From Adenanthera pavonina (taxonomy: Eukaryota > Streptophyta > Magnoliopsida > Fabales > Fabaceae): 64,000 nt of DNA. The DNA is taken from positions 7,752,501-7,816,500 of the forward strand of contig JAIVEN010000012.1 of the NCBI GenBank assembly GCA_026686845.1. The letters run 5' to 3'. The position numbers were made by a program, and so were the translations under genes. Below the pieces are notes generated by a model. That model was not told where the DNA came from. It was given only the letters and a program-made list of their open reading frames with translations, and did not search any database. Numbering within the stretch: position 1 is the stretch's first letter; every line of letters starts with the position of its first letter. Shown in pieces: positions 58,831 through 64,000 of this stretch.

Positions 58831-60494
58831 TGTTGAATCAAGAAGTTTTGATGATTCCAAACCAACCTTCAAGAGCTTGGAATAAAGATATCAAAGGTGC
58901 ACAAAGGGTCTAAGTGAAGAAATCCTGGAGAAATGTATGAAATGTTTGATGTAGGATGTTTTAGTTATGTTTTAATTTAAGTAAAAGAGTTTGATTTGGT
59001 GGAAAAGAGTTTTAAAACCTTGATTTTGTGTTAAATCATGGAATATTCGAAAAACACCCACCAACAGACGAAGTTTAAGAGGTTAATATCAATCTATCAT
59101 AGTGAAAGTTCGAACTTTGCCTTTGAAAATTCGAATTTCGTACTGAAACTGAACAAGTATGAAGGGAAGCCTCTCTGACAGACTAATTTTGACATGATGA
59201 AATTCAAATTTTGGATAAGTGTCTGAAAGGAACTTTAAGCAACAGAAGATCTTTGGGTTTTGAACATTCGAATTTCAGACAAAATTAAACTTATGAAAAC
59301 TAAAGAAATTCATCTGAAACTATGTCAAAGTTCATCTGAAACCAAGTTTAGATTGGATTTCAAAATTACTCACTAACAGACAAACTTTGAACATGAAAAT
59401 TTGAATTTCAGAAACTAAGCGTGTGAGTCTGTTACAGTGATATGTTGACATACGAATGACAGTATTTATAAATTCGAATTTTGAAGTTAGTCTGAAAAGA
59501 GGTCTCTCTAACAGACAAACTTTGCCCCTTGAACATTCGAATTTTGAACTATATGAACAACTGAGCCTTGTAAACCAGCTACGGAAAAATGAATTTTGGG
59601 GTTCCAAAATTCGAATTTCGAAGGCACTGTAGCAAATTGAAAATACAGTTCACACTTAACAGAAAAACTTTCTACTTGAAAATTCGTATGTCACAACATA
59701 GAAACATCTTCAAAATATCAAAATTCAAATTTTCATTTCATGACAGACGAACTTCGGTCTTTCATCGTTGAAGCTGTTAACCTTCGGTATCTATGAAATT
59801 CGTCTCTTAACCAACCGAAATTCGAATTTCAGTATGTCAGAAGCATTAAATGCGGTTGGTTAATGGATAGTTTTTCAGAGTAACTGTTGGATAACTTCTC
59901 CAATGGATAGATCTTGTCTCTAACGGATATTTGAGACATAAATCTATAAATATAACAACATTTGATGTTGTGGGTAACGATTTTAACACTGTATATACTG
60001 AAACTCTGCCAAATCATTTACTCAAAGCTTTATACTCTCACACTTCAATATTTGTACTTCAACTTTCATATTTGCTCTGATTAAGAGAGTTTAATCTTTG
60101 TAAACAATCTAATCTTCATCTGGAAGATAGATTTTCTTGTGAGGGGATATCACAAGGGATTAGGAAGCACTTTGTGAAAGTGCAGAGAGTGATTAAGAGA
60201 AGCTCTAGAAAATAGAGCATAAACTTTATACTGTGACATTTGCAAGAAGCCCATGAAATTCTTGCAGAATAGTGGAAAATCTCAAGTGGTGACTTGAGGA
60301 CTGGACGTAGGTTAAGTGGAGAGACCGAACTAGGATAAATTACTAAGTCTTCCTCCCTTTACTGCCATCTTTACAGTTATTTGTTTATATTCTGTTTTAC
60401 CATCATATATTGCTTTCTTCACCATCTTGATATTTTGTAGAAAATTTTTAATCTTCCCAATTCACCCCCTCTTGGGAAGCCAGCTTATCTAACA
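58831..60494 (+). repeat. Copia 3 5' LTR
   Basis: 1,664 bp from TGTTGAATCAAGAAG to CTTATCTAACA. About eleven TTCGAA/TTCAAA-centred near-palindromes lie between 59045 and 59825, alternating with 'ctgacagac.aa.tt' words. A TATAAATA at 59945-59952 is the likely TATA box. Confidence 0.92.
59945..59952 (+). promoter_or_regulatory. Likely TATA box of copia 3 LTR
   Basis: TATAAATA in the same context as in copia 1 ('aatctataaata'), about 550 bp before the LTR end and downstream of the near-palindrome array. Confidence 0.6.
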
Positions 60495-60511
60495 AGTGGT
60501 ATCAGAGCCCA
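60495..60511 (+). other. Primer-binding site, copia 3
   Basis: AGTGGTATCAGAGCCCA directly after the LTR. TGGTATCAGAGCC is the standard initiator tRNA-Met primer site of plant copia elements. Confidence 0.9.
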
Positions 60512-60550
60512 AATTCCCAATCAAAGGATCTCACAGTCCATGAATTAAAA

Positions 60551-61675
60551 TGGCTAGCTTTGGAGAAAGTATATTACCAGAAGGCAACAACACAAATAGA
60601 TCACCTGGCTTCAATGGAGAACATTATGGGTACTGGAAGATGAGGATGCAAATCTATCTCTAGTCAATTGATCTGGACATTTAGTCAGTCATTTAGAAGG
60701 AAGATTTTGTCCCAATGGCTTTGGAAGATGATGAAAAATATAGAGAGAAGCCAGAAGCTAAATGGAATGAGGAAGATAGAAGAAGAGTCCTGCTGAATTT
60801 CAAGGCAAAACACTATCTGGTCAGTGCTTTGAATTAGGACGAATTCTACAGAGTCTTCCGATACTCCACTGCCAAGGAAATGTGGGACACCCTGCAAATT
60901 GCTCATGAAAGAACAATTGGAGTCAGGGAAAACAAACTAAATACATGCATAGGAGAATATGAAAGCTTTAGAATGGCTAAAGGAGAAAGTGTAAAAGAGC
61001 TACAGAAAAGATTCACCCTTATTGTGAATTAACTAAAGAGCCTGGGAAAGGAATACACTCAAATAGAGAAAGTAAGAAAGATCCTCAGAGCTCTCACTCT
61101 GGAATGGCAACCCAAAGTAACAGCAATAGAGGAAGCCAGAGGAAAATCAATGGCCTCTGTCATAGCTCTCTTTGGCAGCCTTGAGGAGTATAAAGGAAAA
61201 CTAAAAGCTCTCAAGGAAGCTAGACAAGACAGAAAGAAAAAAGGTCTTGCTCTCAAAGTTGCTGAAAAAAAGGAGGAAGAATCTGACAATGGAGATGAGC
61301 TAGATGAAGAAACTTTGGCTATGATGGTCAGAAAATTTGGAAGATTCTACAGCAAGAAGAGAAACAAGAAAATCTTCAAGAAAAGAGCTACTGGAGATAG
61401 CAAGAGAGAAGCAAAAGAGCCTATGACTTGCTATGAGTGCAAAAAGCAAGGACATATCAAATGAGATTGTCCACAATTCCTCAAGAAGCAAGAGAAAGAA
61501 AAGAAAGCTGCAGACAAAGGCAAGAAGAAGAGAGTTACATCTTATCAATATGGGGAACAGCTCAGATGAAGAAAAAGATAATAAGGATAAAATTGCCAAC
61601 ATCTGTCTCATGGCACTTGCCTCTGAAGAAGCTGAAATCCCATGCAGCAGTGATCAAGAAGATGAGAAAACTTGA
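60551..61675 (+). pseudogene. Copia 3 gag, C-terminus deleted
   Basis: The ATG at 60551 opens MASFGESILPEGNNTNRSPG. TAG or TAA codons interrupt at about 60662, 60680, 60692, 60836 and 61030. Judged from copia 2 they replace Gln and Trp codons among others. The core ends RFTLIV and the linker 61150-61464 is open (ALFGSLEEYKGKLKALKEAR). The zinc knuckle CYECKKQGHIK-stop-DC keeps its Cys and His but has a TGA inside. After CSSDQEDE at about 61660 the sequence jumps to the protease leader, so roughly 680 bp present in copia 2 (about 55285-55960) are missing, including the second knuckle. Confidence 0.87.
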
Positions 61676-61680
61676 ACTTT

Positions 61681-64000
61681 GTTTTGTAGGTTTGTCTCAA
61701 AGCTTGAAAGAACAATAAATGGTATATGGACAATGCCTGCTCAAGCCACATGACCAGTGATAAGGAGAAGTTCATCACCCTTAGTGACAAGAAAGGAGAA
61801 AAGATGACATTTGGAGGTGATCAATATGGCAGAATAGTTGGGATTGACATTGTGGGCAAGAATGCTGAAACATCCATTGAAGAGGTACTATTTGTGATTG
61901 GCCTCAACCACAATCTGCTGAGTGTGAGCCAAACATGTGACAAAGGAAACTGATTACTGTTTGACTCAAAATTCTGCCTAGTCATCAGGAAAAGTGATCA
62001 CAAAGTAATCCTCAAACCTCAAAGGGATGGTAACTGCTATACTATTGATCTTGATGAACTTCCTCCCTTAGATTATGTTTGCTTGATTAGTCAGGATAAT
62101 GATAGTTGGCTATGGCATAGAAGATTAGCTCATGTTAACATGAATCAGCTTTCAAAATTGGTTAAAAATGAGTTAGTCACTGGCCTGCCAAAAATTGCTT
62201 TTAAAAAAGACAAAGAATGTGATGCATGCCTAAGAGGAAAGCAAACTAAATCTTCTTTTAAACCCAAAAATGTAGTCACCACAACTAGACCACTAGAACT
62301 ACTACATATGGATTTAATTGGTCCATCTAGGGTAAAAAGTATTGGTAGAAATCTATATGTGCTTGTAATTGTGGATGATTACTCTAGATTTACATGAACA
62401 TTGTTTCTTTCCTCTAAAAGTGATACCTTTGATGCATTTGTAACCTTAGCTAAGAAAGTGCAAAATGAGAAAGGTATTTCCATTGTGTCTATCAGGTCAA
62501 ATCATGGAGGAGAATTTGGGAACTTATACTTTCCGGAGTATTGCAATGAGCATGGAATTGACCACAACTTCTCAGTCCCAAGAACTCCACAACAGAATAG
62601 AGTAGTAGAAAGGAAGAACCGAACAATTGGAGAGATGGCTAGAGCTATGCTGAATGAAAAGGAATTTTCTCAAGTATTTTGGGCTGATACAGTGAATACA
62701 GCTAGCTACATCATAAATAGAGCCTACATCAGACCAATCTTTGGGAAGAATCCTTATGAGCTGTACAAGGGAAGAAAGCCAAATTTGTCACATTTCCATG
62801 TGTTTGGCTGCAAATGCTTCATTCACAATAATGGAAAGGAGAATCTGGGTAAGTTTGATACCAAATCTGATGAAGGTATATTCCTGGGCTATTCTAGTAG
62901 AAGTAAGGCATATAGAGTTTTCAATAAACAGTCTAAATTGGTAGAAGAATCTGTGCATGTAGTATTTATCGAAAATGAAACTGCTTCTAAACATTTTACT
63001 GATGAGGATGATCTTGTTTCAAACTTTAAAAGGTTAGATATTTGTGATGAAGGTAAAATTGAATCTCCAAAAATATCTGAATCTATTAATGTAGAGGAAG
63101 ATATTCAGGAGAAAGATTTTGAAGAAGAAAATAATGAAGAAATGTCTCAAGAACTCCCTAGAGCTTGGAGATATCAAAAGAATCATCATGTTGATCAAGT
63201 GATAGGGAATGTTCAAGAGAAAGTTAGAACCAAAAAACAGTTAAGGGATCAAATGATTAACTGTGCTTTGATCTCACAAATTGAACCTAAATGCATTGAG
63301 AAAGCCTTAACTGATGAGTACTGGATTTTGGCTATGCAGGATGAATTAAATCAGTTTGAAAGAAACCAAGTCTGGGATTTAGTGCCTAGACCCAAAAATC
63401 ATCTTGTCATTGGTACCAAATGGGTTTTTAGAAATAAACTTGATGAATCAGGATCAATCATCAGAAACAAAGCTAGACTGATTGCTAAAGAATATAATTA
63501 AGAAGAGGGCATTGATTTTGAGGAAACCTTTGCTCCAGTAGCTAGATTAGAAGCAATTAGAATTCTGTTAGCATATGTATGCATGAAAAATATTTTGTTG
63601 TATCAAATGGATATAAAGAGTACTTTTCTAAATGGATATATCATGGAAGAGGTTTATGTAGACCAACCTCCAGGTTTTGAGGACTCTACAAAACCAAACC
63701 ATATGTATAAACTGAAGAAAGCCCTTTACGGTTTGAAGCAAGCCCTTAGAGCATGGTATGAAAGATTGAGTAATTTTCTAACTGAAAAGGGGTTTAACCG
63801 AGGAAAAGTAGATACAACTTTATTTACTAAGAAAGAAAATAAAGATTTACTTATTGTTCAAATATATGTTGATGGTATTATATTTGGTGCTACTAATGAA
63901 TCTCTTTGTAAGAATTTTTCTAAGCTAATGTAGGGAGAATTCAAAATGTCCATGATGGGTGAACTCAACTTCTTCCTTAGATTGCAAATCAAGCAGTGTG
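61681..64000 (+). pseudogene. Copia 3 pol (protease, integrase, part of RT)
   Basis: The leader 'aactttgttttgtaggtttg' matches copia 2, with a TAG at a Gln codon. Protease WYMDNACSSHM has D-N-A instead of D-S-G. Integrase zinc region: WHRRLAHVNMNQLSKL and CDACLRGKQTK, intact. Core: MDLIGPSRV is intact but the second acidic position reads SIRSNHGGEFG (Asp to Asn); the Glu in NRVVERKNR is kept. A 366-codon open frame runs 62401-63501. RT from 63583: MDIKSTFLNGYIMEEVYVDQ, and the catalytic box reads YVDGIIFGATNES (second Asp to Gly). Stops at about 61951, 62396, 63499 and 63931. The enzyme set is inactive. Confidence 0.9.

Larger units (their letters stand above)
58831..64000 (+). mobile_element. 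Ty1/copia element, Maximus/SIRE-like (copia 3), cut by window end
   Basis: 5' LTR 58831-60494, PBS, gag and most of pol are present. The RT is cut at base 64000. It is very similar in sequence to copia 2 but on the opposite strand, and the two are head to head. The left flank is ATGAT (58826-58830), a candidate TSD whose partner lies beyond the window. It carries a large gag deletion and lost catalytic residues in integrase and RT. Confidence 0.92.

Noticed and set aside
59045..59825. Heat-shock elements in the copia LTR array
   Set aside because: The words are TTCGAA without the 2-bp spacing of GAAnnTTC, so the match to the heat-shock consensus is not met.

Overview
The window is repeat-dense, AT-rich plant nuclear DNA, probably from a eudicot with a mid-sized or large genome. 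I find no host protein-coding gene, rRNA or tRNA gene that I can support. Nearly everything I can name is a transposable element or its relic. The evidence is structural: target-site duplications (TSDs), terminal TG...CA, primer-binding sites complementary to initiator tRNA-Met, and recognisable LINE and Ty1/copia protein motifs.

Layout. 1-893 is the end of a large LTR (family F1, minus strand). 1112-5961 is a minus-strand L1-type LINE with a 14-bp TSD. 6.5-9.1 kb is a degenerate tandem repeat, which serves as host DNA here, cut by a 1.3-kb foldback element (6900-8216) and a 5'-truncated LINE tail (8813-9118). 9147-15924 looks like an old TIR element holding a Helitron-type end, another LINE tail, a Stowaway-like MITE and a complete F1 solo LTR (12575-15888). 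16005-41447 is a second TIR element, originally about 0.8 kb, now blown apart by nested insertions. A solo LTR of family F2 (16502-41130) sits in it. Inside that lie an F1 solo LTR (17046-20324), a MITE, a second F2 solo LTR (23023-25618) and a whole Ty1/copia element, copia 1 (25802-40979). Copia 1 itself carries an F1 solo LTR in pol (31206-33777) and an F2 solo LTR in its 3' LTR (37753-40403). The tandem repeat resumes at 41457. 42.1-45.95 kb is AT-rich and mostly unassigned, with another Helitron-type end at 45336.

From 45952 an F1 LTR (minus strand) is interrupted by copia 2 (46965-58793, minus strand, perfect 5-bp TSD, two LTRs of about 1.66 kb) and by copia 3 (58831 to beyond the window, plus strand). 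Copia 2 and 3 stand head to head with 37 bp between them. All three copia elements look like the Maximus/SIRE lineage: about 12 kb, long LTRs, gag, then pol (protease, integrase, reverse transcriptase, RNase H), then in copia 1 and 2 a third ORF downstream of pol. All are coding-dead. Stop codons are mostly at former Trp and Gln codons, and catalytic residues or domains are lost.

The most interesting points are the reconstructable insertion history, the F1/F2 family that appears only as solo LTRs and shares a hairpin, the third ORF of the copia elements, and an array of near-palindromic modules found both in the copia LTRs and in the spacer before that ORF. Element identities rest on my reading of motifs. 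No similarity search or alignment was run.
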